Source of the DNA: Isoetes taiwanensis
Lineage: Eukaryota > Streptophyta > Lycopodiopsida > Isoetales > Isoetaceae
DNA: 64,000 bases
Assembly (NCBI GenBank): GCA_021234155.1
Contig: JAJEKV010000899.1
Coordinates: 1-64,000, forward strand
Direction: 5' to 3'
A program made the translations under genes and the position numbers. This document shows positions 32,301-44,059 of this stretch, one piece after another (the stretch's first letter is position 1; each line of letters starts with the position of its first letter). The notes under the pieces were generated by a model. The model ran no database searches. It was given only the letters and a program-made list of their open reading frames with translations, and was not told where the DNA came from.

Positions 32301-35300
32301 AAGAGATGCCGCAATTTGTGGGTGATGCAATCAACATCGCCAACACTCTTCGGGCAACACGATAACGCGACAAGAGGACTTGACGTATGAGACGCCAATG
32401 GAGTCAAGAAACAATATCGGATACAGAGTCGCCCTTATATATGCCAAGACAAAGAGTTGAAGATGAAAGATCTCTTTCAATTGGCGCCACCTTCAGGCTT
32501 TGAAAAAGCGCTTTAAGATTTCAAGTGACCAACTACACCATCAAAGCCACCAGCAATGAGAGGCTTCTAACGAACAAAGTCAACCCCTACATCAAAGAGG
32601 AGCCAACCAAGGAGAGATCGAAGTATCTGGCGACGGAAGAACGTTACCTGTTTGCTTCAAGCAAGCAACAAGTGGATGAGCTTCTAGCAAGCTCGAGGAT
32701 CTAAGGCCATGGGACCTAGTAGGTTAAAATGTATGGATGGTAACATCCATATTGGGATTAGAAGGCATTTCCGGATATTCTCGCTGAAAGGATTGCCCCA
32801 ATATTGAGCTAATTCCGCCAAGGATTGGGAAGGAAAATGCATAGGAGTAACTTAGAATTATACACTCCATTGTTACCGCAGACATCCAACATATTGAAAC
32901 CACTTGGTGAGATTGATCTCCCTCGCTAAGAAGGATTCATTGCTAAGATAATTGTTGACCATGTATAAATCTAGTACCTCCAAAAGAATAATCCAACCGA
33001 AAGAAAGAAGTAATCTAACAAGTCCGCCAACTTGTTACGATGACATCAATTCGATTGGTAGGAATATTCCAAGAGTTTAAATAACTAAGAAAGGGGGAAT
33101 CTCTAGAATATAAAAAGAATAGTACATGCAAGGTACATCTAAAATAAGAATTATAGTAATCAAATAGTCTTTTGAGACAAAAGGAATTGTCATGATGACA
33201 AAACCTTGTGGTTTAGAACCGTTCTAACTAAGTACGTGAACCCGTAGAACTATATTGAAATAAATGATAACATAATATGTGCATCCATCTTAGATGGTTA
33301 TATATGTCGCCTAAGGCTAGTAAATTAATGTGCTAAGTAAGAAGTATATAACCTCTTAAGGGGAGAGAATAGATATGACATTGTGTACAACGCCATTGAA
33401 GGGGTGCAAGACCGAAGAAAGTGGAGGGCTCAATCTTATGATTGAACGATACTTCCATCAATTGACCACCAATAGAGTTCACTCGCAATGGTCAAGCAAA
33501 ATGAACAGGAGGCCTTCAACAACATAATGAAAATGGTAGCTAACTACACCAATGAAGTGGAGCAAAAGTATGGGAGCAATGCACGCGACCAAGTCATCTC
33601 CAAATTACCAGAACGCTCAATGGGTGGATGCGTTCTAGCCTTAGGTAAGGTAATGCATGTATTATAAGCTTTAATGTGTCTTATTGATAAGTTAAATATA
33701 GACCCTAATAACCCAGATAGAAATTGATGTACAATATGTATCATAGGAAATAAGTTAAATAACGGGTAATGTGAAGTAGCATGTTAATTAATCCTTCTCC
33801 AAGGATGCAATTCCTTCCAAGGATAGCTATATGACCCTAAGGTCCTTATAAATATAAATAGAAAATAGAATTCAGATATACTTAATGCATCTTAGGGGAT
33901 ATACTTGCAAGGGTAATGCAGGACCCAAGGAAAAGAATAAGAAGCACATCTAAAAGTGCATGTATGATAATTAAACCTTTGTCTATGTAACAATAGGTCT
34001 AAATCGTTTATTGTTTAAATAATCGCCGATCTAAAAGTCATTTAAATATTGAAAAGCTTAGAGTAAATATAATTGTACTATTCAAGCAATATATCCAATA
34101 CTACTATAATGTTAATATAAAAAATATTACCATAAGGTAATTAATAATATAATTGCATGCATCAAGGGGAAGTACAAAGATCATGTAGGGGTCCAAGACC
34201 GTAATGTTTACTTAAGACGCAACGGATGCTAGCCGACATGCAACAGTTAGTGGAGGAAGCACGAAGACATCCTCTGCAGCGGCAAAGAGGCCGGCGTAAG
34301 AACATAGCTAGCGAAGCTCTAAGATCGACAAGGTCAAATATGCGCGTATATGCTCTGGCAAAGGTCATCTCCGGCAATTGGCTCAAAGCATGTCGATTTA
34401 TGTCTAGATTAATTTCATGTGTAGTTAAGATTAATCTAATGCAGCCTATGCTAGGTATGGGTTGCATGCGATTTACCGATGATGGGACCACCAATGCGAT
34501 CTCTAGGACGGGTGTAATGTCAATGTAGGCATGACCGCTGTTCCGCTTTGGATGAGGGAAGGTAGATTAAAAAGTCTACCGGGCCCCACGGAAGTAGACG
34601 ACTCGAGAGATAAGAGGTCATTCTGTGAATGCATTGATAGGAAAGCACCCTAGTCAATGCCTACGGGAGGACCTATCCTTCACGCCTAAATACGGAAGGA
34701 CCCTATCCTCCACGCCTCGTGCAACTAAAGGTGTAGGCATGAGCGGCATATAGGCATTATAGGGCGCTGCCTCCACCGGCCACCCATGGAAGAAGCATCC
34801 CTTCCTATGCCGAGATTAGTTATGCATTCATGTAGATAGATGGGTGGTTCCCTTTATAACCAACTTTTACATTAATATTCTAGTGGTGTGGAATCCGGTA
34901 GAGGCCAATGAGAACTAAGAACCGTGGGGAGTCACATCACCAACACTTGTATAGATAGTTCTAGAGTAGTTGTGATTTCTACCATTGAAACTAATCGCTT
35001 AAATCTTGTGTAAGATAGTAAGTATATAATTATAGATATTGTAGAATTAATGCAGGATTTCAAGGTGCAAGGACTTACAACACAAATTTTGTTATAATGT
35101 GTTGCAAGGGATGAAGAATACCTTGGAAGTGTAAATTTTGTATGAAATTGATAAACTTTGATAAACTTAAATGTTGTATTAAGTAAGGTTGGTAATTACC
35201 TTGCGTTGATGAAGTTACGAATTGATAAGTTATTTAATAATGTAATGACGTAGTAATCTTTTAAAAATATTACCTTAAGGTAATCCTAATAATTGTGTAA

Positions 35301-35395
35301 GTATAATAGTAATATGTATGAATGCATCAAGTTGATTGCGTGTTAGGAAGATTCCAAGGTGGGGAGACCCACGCATGCCGCGACAAAGATCATTT
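29300..35395 (+). mobile_element. Strongly decayed region, possibly the body of an LTR retrotransposon
   Basis: From about 29500 to 32700 the plus strand is conspicuously rich in A and G (GAAG, CAAGG, AGGA). There are many short open stretches and no frame exceeds about 110 codons. A 60-residue plus-strand stretch ending near 32705 (containing EERYLFASSKQQVDELLAS) reads like protein but is unrecognised. The region ends at a polypurine tract followed by an LTR-like start at 35410, which would suit a plus-strand LTR element. No reverse transcriptase, integrase or protease motif could be read, and no 5' LTR or primer-binding site was found. The assignment is inference only. Confidence 0.25.
34640..34740. 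repeat. Short imperfect tandem repeat
   Basis: GGACC(C)TATCC(T/-)(T/C)CACGCCT occurs twice about 40 bp apart, near 34669 and 34708, within otherwise unremarkable sequence. Confidence 0.5.
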
Positions 35396-35411
35396 CAAGG
35401 GGGGGAGAATG
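35396..35411 (+). other. Polypurine tract and putative LTR start
   Basis: AAGGGGGGGAGAA is followed directly by TGTGGCG. A G-rich purine run ending GAGAA, with TG immediately after, is the classic junction between internal region and 3' LTR in plant Gypsy-type retrotransposons. No matching 5' LTR was found, so the element is incomplete or too diverged. Confidence 0.45.
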
Positions 35412-35419
35412 TGGCGTTT

Positions 35420-36240
35420 CCAAAGACACAAGATACCTGTCCCGTGATCGTATCTTTGCACTAGGTCTAATGGCTTGCCACTGCGTGTGGGCAAGGCATG
35501 GGCTCGACACCGCGGAGTGATGCGCCACTCCTCCATTGGGTTCAAGTCCAACAAGGCAAAGGGCCCCTAGTCACCTTGAGTCAAGATGTAGATCTCTAGA
35601 GGGAGTGATCCCACCCCCATGGAACGGGAGATGCAACCCGTGAATAGCCCCTTTGGCTGGCCCCCGGACCGACTCTGTCCCAACACTTTTCAACCTACTC
35701 TCGCAAAGTGTGCACGGGAGGGGGCGGATGGAGTGGCCCCTAAGCCATGTTTCTTATGCCGCCAAATCCATTTGCCATGAATTGCCTCAAGAATGACCTT
35801 CCGGAGTCCCAAGCCGCCGGTCATTCCCTATGAGTCCCAGCCTTGGGTAGAATCTCCATATGTGATGTGCTGATCTTTGTCTATGAGATATGTGGTGAGC
35901 CATCCTTCGAGATGGTCATGATGTGCTTTGATGTATATGTACTTACATATGTTTACGCTTCCCAGCCTAGGTAGGCCCCGAGGGAGACGGGGTAAATGAC
36001 ACCTTCATTCTTCCCAATCGGATTGTGTGCTGATGTGTGGAGGGCCCCAGACGTACAAGTGGGAGCCGGTAGGGATGAACTCCTGTTTGTATAACATGAG
36101 TGCACCGCAGATATGAGGGGGGACGCCACACTTACCGAGGCGAGAATCAAGAACTAGGTGCCAAATCCTCATCCGATTTTGCCAAATCGTCCAAATACTG
36201 ACCTCCTTTACTAGCTCCACAGAGGATGAGGTCACTTTTT
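35420..36240. repeat. Dispersed repeat R1, copy 2 (LTR-like)
   Basis: This shares ordered blocks with 4945-5960: CGGGAGATGCAACCC (versus GGGGAGATGCAACCC), TCGCAAAGT(G/A)TGCACG, GGGGCGGATGGAGTGG, a GACACCTTC block and CACAGAGGATGA. It begins just after the polypurine tract at 35396. A GGTTCAAGTCC sequence near 35550 resembles a tRNA B-box, but a convincing A-box at the right spacing was not found. Confidence 0.5.
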
Positions 36241-36319
36241 GCGATTGAAGAAGGAAGTGGCTCTAGTAGTGGAAAACGTAAGACAACACTACCAAGGAAA
36301 AGTTAAATCACCTCAAAAG

Positions 36320-37285
36320 AGAAGCCCTGCTCAGGAAGACGCTGTAACCACAAGCACACACCATGAGGAGGACCACGGTTGATCTTTGACTCCTTGTGAG
36401 AAATATTTTTCAGATTGGTATCTTCTAAAACTGATATTGAAATATTTACTCATTATTAATATTATTGATTCCCATCAATTTTCTTATTTTCTTAGTCTTG
36501 TTTGTCTACACTACACAATCAACTGTAAATTTGGCCCTTTTCCACTAACAGCTGACAGACTATTCTAGTGTTAAAATTAATTTTGCCTTCAAAACTGATG
36601 TATTTAAAATTTCTAATTAATGTACTATTATTAATTCATTTAAACTAAGATGTTTTTGTTGTCTTCATTTCATGGATTGCATAGTCAACTGTAAATTTTG
36701 CTCTTTTTGGCTATGATATTTCATAAAATGAAAATGTACATTTGTGAGAAGTTAAAAAGCAAGAAAAAAAAAAATTAACCTCGCAAAATCCTTTGACTCG
36801 GCCAAAAAGTTCATTTCTGGGAGGATGCCATGTTTTTTTGAGGGAATCTTTGAAACAGGAGTTGTGCAACACTCCCGTTTCAAATGCAACCTTGTTTAAT
36901 GATCAAGGACTAAATGAGTCAGAGAATATGCATCCTGATATTGCTGCAAAATGTAAGTTCGTTCGATGACCCAAACATGTAAACAAGAGAAAGTGCCGGT
37001 GATGAGGCTTTGTCAAAATGTGCTATACTTTTGAATATTCTGTTAATAATTTTGAATACTATTTATTATTCCAAATTAGGGGGCTGAAAATGGCTATTAA
37101 ATATTTTTGCATTGGAGCTATATTCAATCAACCCCTCAAAAAAGGTACCCAAATTATCTAAATTGTCACACTTGTCACCAACTAATCTTCAAAATGGACT
37201 TTTTTTAGGAAATTTTAGGGAATCTTTCAAAGATTCCTTCTGAAGTGCGTTTGGAGCAAATAAGTGCATCTCAATTTAAACTTTG
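36320..37285. other. AT-rich spacer
   Basis: No gene is supported. The phrase CAACTGTAAATTT(T)G occurs near 36520 and 36690, which suggests a small local duplication. Otherwise nothing is seen. Confidence 0.4.
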
Positions 37286-37289
37286 TTTA

Positions 37290-40205
37290 AACTCTTGAGA
37301 ACCAACTTCAGCAATTTCCTGCTGAATATTAAGTTCCACAATTTCAGCATCGATATCAGTCTCATCTCCCAAACATAAAGAGTTCAAGTCCTTGTTGTAG
37401 TCTGTATAAAAGCAATTTTCAAGAGCCCATGGAGTATGAAACCAATCTATTTTGCTTGAACATGCAATATCTACAAGAGCACATGTGCAAGTCCTTCCTT
37501 CAAAGCAACTATGATCTTCTCATCCGTATCCACAAGGCTAAAATCTGCTAAGTTACATCTCAAAGCCTCTCCATCAGTACCTACCTTTTTCTCTAGTTTT
37601 TGCCAAATGTGCTCTTGTTTGGCATGTGATGCTGGAAACAACAGACTAGTTGAGGCTTGGAATTATGCAATATGGTTTAGTGCACTAGCACTTTCCAATA
37701 AATCAGCTTTATCATATGATCTTTCATTCCGTACCATGCCTCCCACTTTCAAGAAGAAGTTCTTGCATGCATCTGAACCAGTACAATCCAATGGCACTTC
37801 GAGAGTACAAAAATAATCCTTAAAGTACCTGATGAGCAACACCACGTAATGGCACGTGAATTGAACATCTACAAAAGTTTCTTGACTTACAAAATTTCTA
37901 GTAATAGAGTGCTCATGATGGTGTTTTAACCACAATCTCCATAATCTGTCACGAAAAAGAACATTTGATGTATCAGACATGCATGCTAATCAAGACAAGG
38001 TAAATCATATAATTATGTGTATTAACTTGAAGGCAACAATGCTCAAATACACTTCGATTCCCAAGTTTCTTGCTGGAGGCCCGTATTCTCCATCTCTAAG
38101 TTGTCTTAAACACGTTTGTACTTTTCGGGAAGCAAGGCGTTGAGCATCCCACCAATTCTGTCTATTTTTCCTCTTCACATCTCCAGCTTCCAACCCATGG
38201 TTTCGTTGGCATGATTCAAAGATGAGCCAAACGTCATTTAAAGTCACGAGCTTATTTCCTAAGTAAAGTCTTCTACTTGCATTGTCCAAAGGATTAACTA
38301 GCTTCTTCCCATTATGCACGAAGCCTTGATCATGCAATCCATACACATCACGACCACCTTTTTGCACAGCACTTAGTATCCAACCATCCCACGGTATGCA
38401 ATAGGAACTTTCACTTGCCTTTACTGATGCATAATCCTCGAACATGCACACTCTTCTTCTAGCATCTCTATCTGTACTATGGCCAATCAATGGGCCCACA
38501 ACCTTCCTCAAATGAGCATCCCATAACCTTTGAACCTGCTCCCACCGTCATCTTACATCAAAATGGTCAAACTTATTGCAAGTTAAAATCACGGCAAGAA
38601 CAAGCTTGGGAAGCTTTCTGTGCAAAGGATTACCTAAGGACACGTGCATAGTGACAAATGTTATTGAGTTCAAATGCCTTCATAACGTTATTATAACCTA
38701 GCTTGCCTGATCCAACCCTAACCTCAAATGTTCCATCACAAATATGACCTAAAATCTATTCTATTCTATTCTTATTCCCACAAAATATAATTAAACAGTC
38801 ATTTCTTGGTATCCATCTAATAGCATGCTTAATAAATGTCTCATCCTCTGCCACAAGTGCTGGCACTTCTTTTAATGATAAGCTTTGACCATACATATTC
38901 TAGTGTATGTATGTTCAAGGTGTTTAAAGGTTTCATCTCTAATACCAACTCTATAAAAAAAGTTCTCCCTTGTAGAACGCAATGTTGTAGCAATGCTAGG
39001 TCCATCAAAATTGATGGAAAGGAAGTTGTGATTTTAATAGTCTCAAACAAAGCTTTTGTTTTGTCTATTCTATTCTATTGTATACCTCTTCTTATGCTCG
39101 GGTCTAACTATATTTTGAGCAATATCTCTCAAAAAGTCTCACAACGCAGGTTTTCCATTAAACTTACCTTGACAGTGTGCTTCAACTATGTCTTGACAGC
39201 ACATCTTTCCTATTCTTTGATTCTGCCAAGCTCTCCCGCAAGGACCTTGTCTTCATGGCTAATGTTATAACCTTCGTCTTTGCAAATAACAAGTTATATT
39301 TTAATTTTCTAACTTCACGTGTAGCAGTCTTAGCCATCCTATTCACCTCAATACTATTTAAATAATCCATCCGTATACATAATTAAGTAGTTCTACACCC
39401 TGTTGCAACCTTATTGTCGTGTTGCCTATGAACTCTCATATAGAAGTTCTTTTCTTTTGGTATTGAAGCACAATGTGAGCATTGAAAATTTGTAAAAGGT
39501 TCTCCACTAGCGCTCACTCATTTGCATGACATGTGTCGAAAAGTGCCATTAATTTCTATCAACTCCTTGTTCACCTCAAATGTGTTTTGCAATAAGGCTT
39601 CATAGTACCAGTGGGTTCCTAACTTTAGCTCATTCAAAAAAGGTCTCAAATCTTTTACACAGCTACCATATCTATACTTCTTCTGCCAAAAACCCCAACA
39701 CAACAAGGCCAAAGAAGCGGGCTCTAAAGCATCTCATAATAATGAACATCTTTAAGAAGAAGAAAAGGAAGAGACATTCTCTACAATAAAAATGACAAGC
39801 AAGCATTAACCACTTATGTGTGCTGCCTCTTGAAGATGCTTGGTCCACTGCACTAATTGATCCAGCTGTAAAATATTCCATGTCACGTATTCATCTTGCT
39901 TCATATGGTTGTTACTTACTGAAGAAAGTATTTAAAGTGTGCAAGGATTACATACCAGATTTGAAAAAAGATGACAGCTTGCCTTGCCGAGGATCTGATT
40001 CAACAAGCTTCTTTGGGCGACCACCTTTCCCGTCACTGTTTTTTCCAACTCCGCCAAATTTTTGCAACCTCCAGAACACTTGATCCGTAACCAATTTAGG
40101 AGGATCGGTAGATTTGGTGTCTATGTCAGTGATCCCTATTACGTAGCTGCTTGGATGGTGCTTGGAATTTAGAATTGGCGGACAAATTTTCCAAAGATTC
40201 ATTTT
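37290..40205 (-). pseudogene. Large mobile-type protein, family 1 (minus strand, broken)
   Basis: A protein of roughly 900 residues can be followed on the minus strand across several frames. An N-terminal piece (40202-39960) contains GGRPKKLVESD. Next come LKLGTHWYYEALLQNTFEVN (~39620), NGTFRHMSCK and FQCSHCASIPKEKNFYMRV (~39540-39440). An arginine/lysine-rich piece lies at ~39360-39190. Then come CDGTFEVRVGSGKLG (~38735), VYGLHDQGFVHNGKKLVNPL with NWWDAQRLASRKVQTCLRQL and LGIEVYL (38350-38010), and LWRLWLKHHHEHS, TCHYVVLLIRYF and GSDACKNFFLKVGGM (37950-37730). The C-terminus is acidic (KIIVALKEGLAHV, then DIDAEIVELNIQQEI, ~37450-37330). I know this motif order from uncharacterised proteins of invertebrates and some non-seed plants that behave like mobile genes. 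Their biochemical function is unknown to me. Frameshifts and stops show this copy is dead. Confidence 0.65.
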
Positions 40206-41028
40206 GTTTGGGAGAATGCAGCTGCTGTTTTCTTTCTCAGATGTTTTTCAATGCAGGCGAATCGGCAAGGCACATTTCTTTTGTCCATTTCAAGGAATGG
40301 AGCAAGGTTTGATCCCAAGCATCTATTGGCCAGTTTGGATATTCTTCAAAAGCAATCCCAGCAATTCAAGCAGCTATGTGGTAGTTGGGTTCCAAAATTG
40401 CTGGATCGACTCCATATACTCAGCTATTGCAGATTCTCCTTATGCTCCAAAACAATCTTTTGTCTATGAATGCATTCCTAGTAATCAGCCCTTCAGCTTG
40501 CCATAAGAGTTTTAATTTGGTTCTTGAATTTTCTTTTCTTAATTTTCAGAAAATGTGGAGGATACAAACATTCCTACATATGATGGTAGTTGTGCTGATT
40601 ATGCAGAGAACATCCAAAATTAGCACATGCAGGACAAAGTAGAAGCAGGTTATTGCTTTCATGTGCAGATCTTTTTAAGCAATCTTTTTATTGTAGTGCT
40701 TAATTTCTTTTGTAGCGCTTAGGTTTTAGGAGTGTTTACTATTTCAGAATATGAAACACAGAAAGAAGATAATTTGTTACTATATAAGAAAATCAGTGCA
40801 GAGAAAAGAAGGCAGCAAAGAGCTACTAATATTTTAAAACTTAAAATGAGGCATATAAAGACATAATATGTGTTTGAAATGTCGCAAGAGTCACCTAGCT
40901 TTAGAGTCAATAGCATAAGGTGGTACAAAATGAAGCTGGCATGTTCTTTCCACAGTAGAAATACCAAGGTCTCAAAGTTTAGGACTTCTTTTTGTAATTG
41001 TAGTCTAGTTGTCTTTCTAGATGGATCA
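40205..41028. other. Spacer between family 1 and the terminus at 41029
   Basis: A plus-strand open frame (40162-40506) lies opposite and beyond the N-terminus of family 1 and has no recognisable features. Nothing else is supported. Confidence 0.35.
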
Positions 41029-41055
41029 GGGTAAAAGCATGCTAGGGTGTCATAC
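41029..41055 (+). repeat. Copy of the GGTAAAAGCATGCTAGGGTG terminus
   Basis: GGGTAAAAGCATGCTAGGGT matches the left end of the short element at 9672 and the inverse of its right end at 9939. By that orientation an element would begin here and run rightwards, toward the family 2 coding region. The partner end was not found. Confidence 0.5.
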
Positions 41056-41564
41056 ATTAGTTCTAAATTCATGTACTATTTTGCACTAGAAAACCTGTTT
41101 TTTATGTAATTTTGACTGTATGGTAGGAGGCCACGTGCTTGTCGTTATATATTTAAAAAAGGAATATATTTGATTGTTTGTCATCATGACATGAAGTGGC
41201 CGAATATTGTTGGGAAATTTTGGGCACAATCTTGGATTCCCTCCGATCCAAACAAATTCCCTCCAATCCATCCCGAAACAAATTCCCTCCAATCTACTAC
41301 GGTCTAAGAATCTAAAACAAAGAAAAGAATTTCAAATTCTTTGCGGATCTTTGCATGCATATCAGTTTTCATAGTAGTAATAAGGGCATGGCACAAGAAA
41401 ATCAAAGTATGAACGTAAATTACTCAGCCGATGTCCAAAATGAGGACGGTGATACCGAAATCGACAAGGAAGCAAAAAATGGTTGAACAAGATACTCTAA
41501 ATGACATGCTTGAATGAAGTGACAGAGAGGATATCACACAAGTGAGAATGGTAGATCATATTCC

Positions 41565-42139
41565 GTGTACTTCACCAAAAAATCAGGAAAAGAGAAAAAG
41601 GTTGTTGAATGTTTTAGAAATGAAGCCAGTTCTCATCTCCCGGTGAAAGAGAGGTATTGGTTTCGAGGATCTTGCAAGAAAACAGAGCTCATGGGGTTGT
41701 TTAGACCACGTGATTGGGCTACCTTCGTAAGCGGTGGTGAAACATTCATTGTTACAAAATTCAAAGATGGATTAGAAGAGGTTAAATCTTCTAATAGCAA
41801 AGGACAAGTTGGCGTACCAAACACTGCTTTTATCCATGATTGTTGGGAATGGGGAATTGAAGCAAAAAAGGAGTTGCTTCAAAATGTTGAACCGCCATCC
41901 TAAATTTGTCATACACGCAGTGTAAGAAAGAGAATGAAAATTGCAGGTCCAACTATATGGGCATCAAAGAAAGTAAAGAGAAGATCCGATTGTTTGGACG
42001 AAGACACAAAGCAATTAGTCATCCAATTTTGGTTAAACAAACACCAAGGTTTCACCTAAATACTGTGGATGTAAGAAAGAAAAGGCATCGTGCAATCCAG
42101 TTTCTTGATATACCATGTATTTCATTCTTTATTGTATGA
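41565..42139 (+). pseudogene. Plus-strand coding fragment upstream of family 2 core
   Basis: Two adjoining plus-strand frames look coding. At 41565-41903 are FRPRDWATFVSGGETFIV and NTAFIHDCWEWGIEAKKEL; at 41906-42139 are RLFGRRHKAISHPI and FHLNTVDVRKKRHR. Amino-acid composition and the aromatic-rich WEW segment argue for real ancestral coding sequence. No start context is evident, and the second frame begins immediately after the stop of the first. Position and strand fit the N-terminal part of the same mobile-type protein as 43035-43790, with about 900 bp of AT-rich sequence between (an intron or insertion). I do not recognise the fold. Confidence 0.45.
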
Positions 42140-42419
42140 AATGCTTCCGATCCCTCATGTATATGTTCACTTTTATTGGAATTTATAGTATCTTCTTTGT
42201 TTTGATGTATGAATGCTTTCTAATGACCCATCTATCATTTATGTATTCACTTTTACTTACTTTTTACATATGCAATCACCTTTGTTGGTTTGTTTACATT
42301 TATTGACCATGTATATTATACTAAATCTTCCTTTCTTATTTATGCAAAGTTGACTTCAAAATTTTAACCAATGTACGTGATTAGATATTTGCATAATATT
42401 GTATGTTATACATGTCTAT

Positions 42420-42720
42420 AGAGTACATATCTTGTACTCGGACTTTCGATAGTGCCTATGGACTTCAAGAATTTACTCTAGAACATTAATATGCTCTAGG
42501 GTACAAGAATGTACCCACATCGCTATTACTTTATCCTTACACATGTATTTAATGTACATGTGTAATGTGTATTCTGTTCCTTACGTGATATTGTAAGTAC
42601 ATTTCGAAAGTACATATGCGTTGCATATGAGTACATATGAGTACATCCGAGGTACATATTAGTACATTATGAGTACATGTTAGTACATTTTGACTCAAGA
42701 TGTACTCAATTGCACATACA
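42420..42720. repeat. Cluster of GTACAT / AGTACATNTGAGTACAT motifs
   Basis: About ten GTACAT or TGTAC motifs occur in 300 bp, including consecutive GAGTACAT(A/C) units at 42630-42690. It separates the two coding parts of the plus-strand family 2 copy. A smaller cluster (AATGTAC(T)C) lies at 48288-48390, on the upstream side of the minus-strand copy. Confidence 0.55.
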
Positions 42721-43034
42721 AAATCTTTTATTAACTATGATGATTTGAATGCACGTGGCCGAAATGCAACTTAATCTTTGTGGAGCAACACCTGAGGCGG
42801 GACATTGGCATCGATTGTTCAATACCTCAAACCCGATTGTGTAAGGAAGCTAAAGGAAAGAAACACATGTTGTTGTGTCAAGCATGAGCAAGCAGAGAAC
42901 TTTAGGAAGGCATTTAATTCTATGAGGGCTAAGCTCCACATCAATTGTAGTCGCGAATTGTGAAGTTTGTCCGCTAACAAAAATGATGGAATTTGTCGTG
43001 CTCACAAGCATACATACTATAATGTCAAGACTCT

Positions 43035-43800
43035 ATGGAGGAGTATGGTTTGTCCAAAACAGATAGTGATGAGTGGCACAAATTAAATTGTATTACAAGT
43101 GATTGCAAGAACTGTGGTAAGCGTAATATTATCTTGTGTCCAAAAAGAAACCGAAAAATGACATTGAAAGTAAAGTCAATTGGCAAATATACTCTTATGT
43201 GGATGAGAAGTCTAAAAAAGGAGTCTCAAGAAGGCTCGGATTGATGGACAAGACAACAAATGCACCTGTAATGCCGGGATGCCAAGACATTTATCCATCA
43301 CAACTTTGGTGCTCTTTGCAAAGCAAAGAATTCGGAAGATGTGTTCAAAACCCGAGAGATGATTCGATTGATATCAGTGGTTGACTTTGCGAAAATTATA
43401 CATTGAAGCCTTTCAAAGAGGTTCATCGTAACATTGGAATGCAGACCAAGTTACTATAATGGTACAGATTACCATGCTAAAGGTAAATGGCATCTTGAAG
43501 AAGATGTTTCACTTGTATATTTCTCGATGACGTAAAATCATGATACACATTTTGTACAACATGCATTTAAGCTTCATCTGAAATGGCTGAAAAGAGAATG
43601 GTGGATCTCATGTACGTATCATATTGTGTGGTTCGATGGTTGTGCCGCACAATACAAGTCCGTAAGAAATTTATATTTCATTACCGTGTAATGGTTAACT
43701 ACCTAACATCTAACCTTACTTGCTTTGTGAATAGGTATCTCGATTAGTATTATGCCCCGACAAATGGCATGATGCATTTTTTTTCTTCCGGAAGAGAATT
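43035..43800 (+). pseudogene. Mobile-type protein, family 2 core (plus strand, broken)
   Basis: Several plus-strand frames together give this order: DEWHKLNCITSDCKNCG, a C-x4-C-x2-C zinc-binding-like motif (~43070-43115); LCPK; VNWQIYSYVDEKSKKGVSRR (~43170-43235); DIYPSQLWCSLQSKEFGRC (~43285-43345); a CENYTLKPFKEVHRN segment (~43388-43430); THFVQHAFKLHLKWLKREWW (~43550-43600); and the strongest motif, WFDGCAAQYKSVRNLYFI (~43630-43685). The F/CxENY and W(S/F/T)DGCAAQYK motifs mark a family I know from uncharacterised invertebrate and fern proteins that occur in many genomic copies. The spaced acidic residues recall an RNase-H-like (DDE) transposase core, but that is inference. At least five frameshifts break the copy. 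Decayed continuation may reach 44060. Confidence 0.6.
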
Positions 43801-44059
43801 TCTTAGCCTCTGGTAATGCTTTTAACAAACCGGGTCATCCGATGCAACTTCGATGGTCTGGATTGGGATGAAGTTCAAAAAGGGCTTCATGGAATCATAT
43901 TGAGCAAATGCCAAGACATTATGATTCCAATCCGCATTGAGGATCCTATGCACCATGCAATGGTCATCATTATTTTAGACAAGGCCAAGAATCAGAAGTA
44001 AAGACTCCCCCTTTGTCTTCTCCTCCAAGCTATCCTTATTCGGAACTCGCTAAAGAATG

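Noticed and set aside
35545-35560. B-box-like GGTTCAAGTCC inside repeat R1
   Set aside because: The upstream sequence does not give a convincing A-box or tRNA arms, and the first R1 copy does not keep it.
38750-38785. (ATTCT)n run within the family 1 region
   Set aside because: It is only three or four units and lacks the LINE 3'-end block seen at 11.7 and 13.2 kb; the family 1 frame resumes right next to it. A chance microsatellite is likelier.
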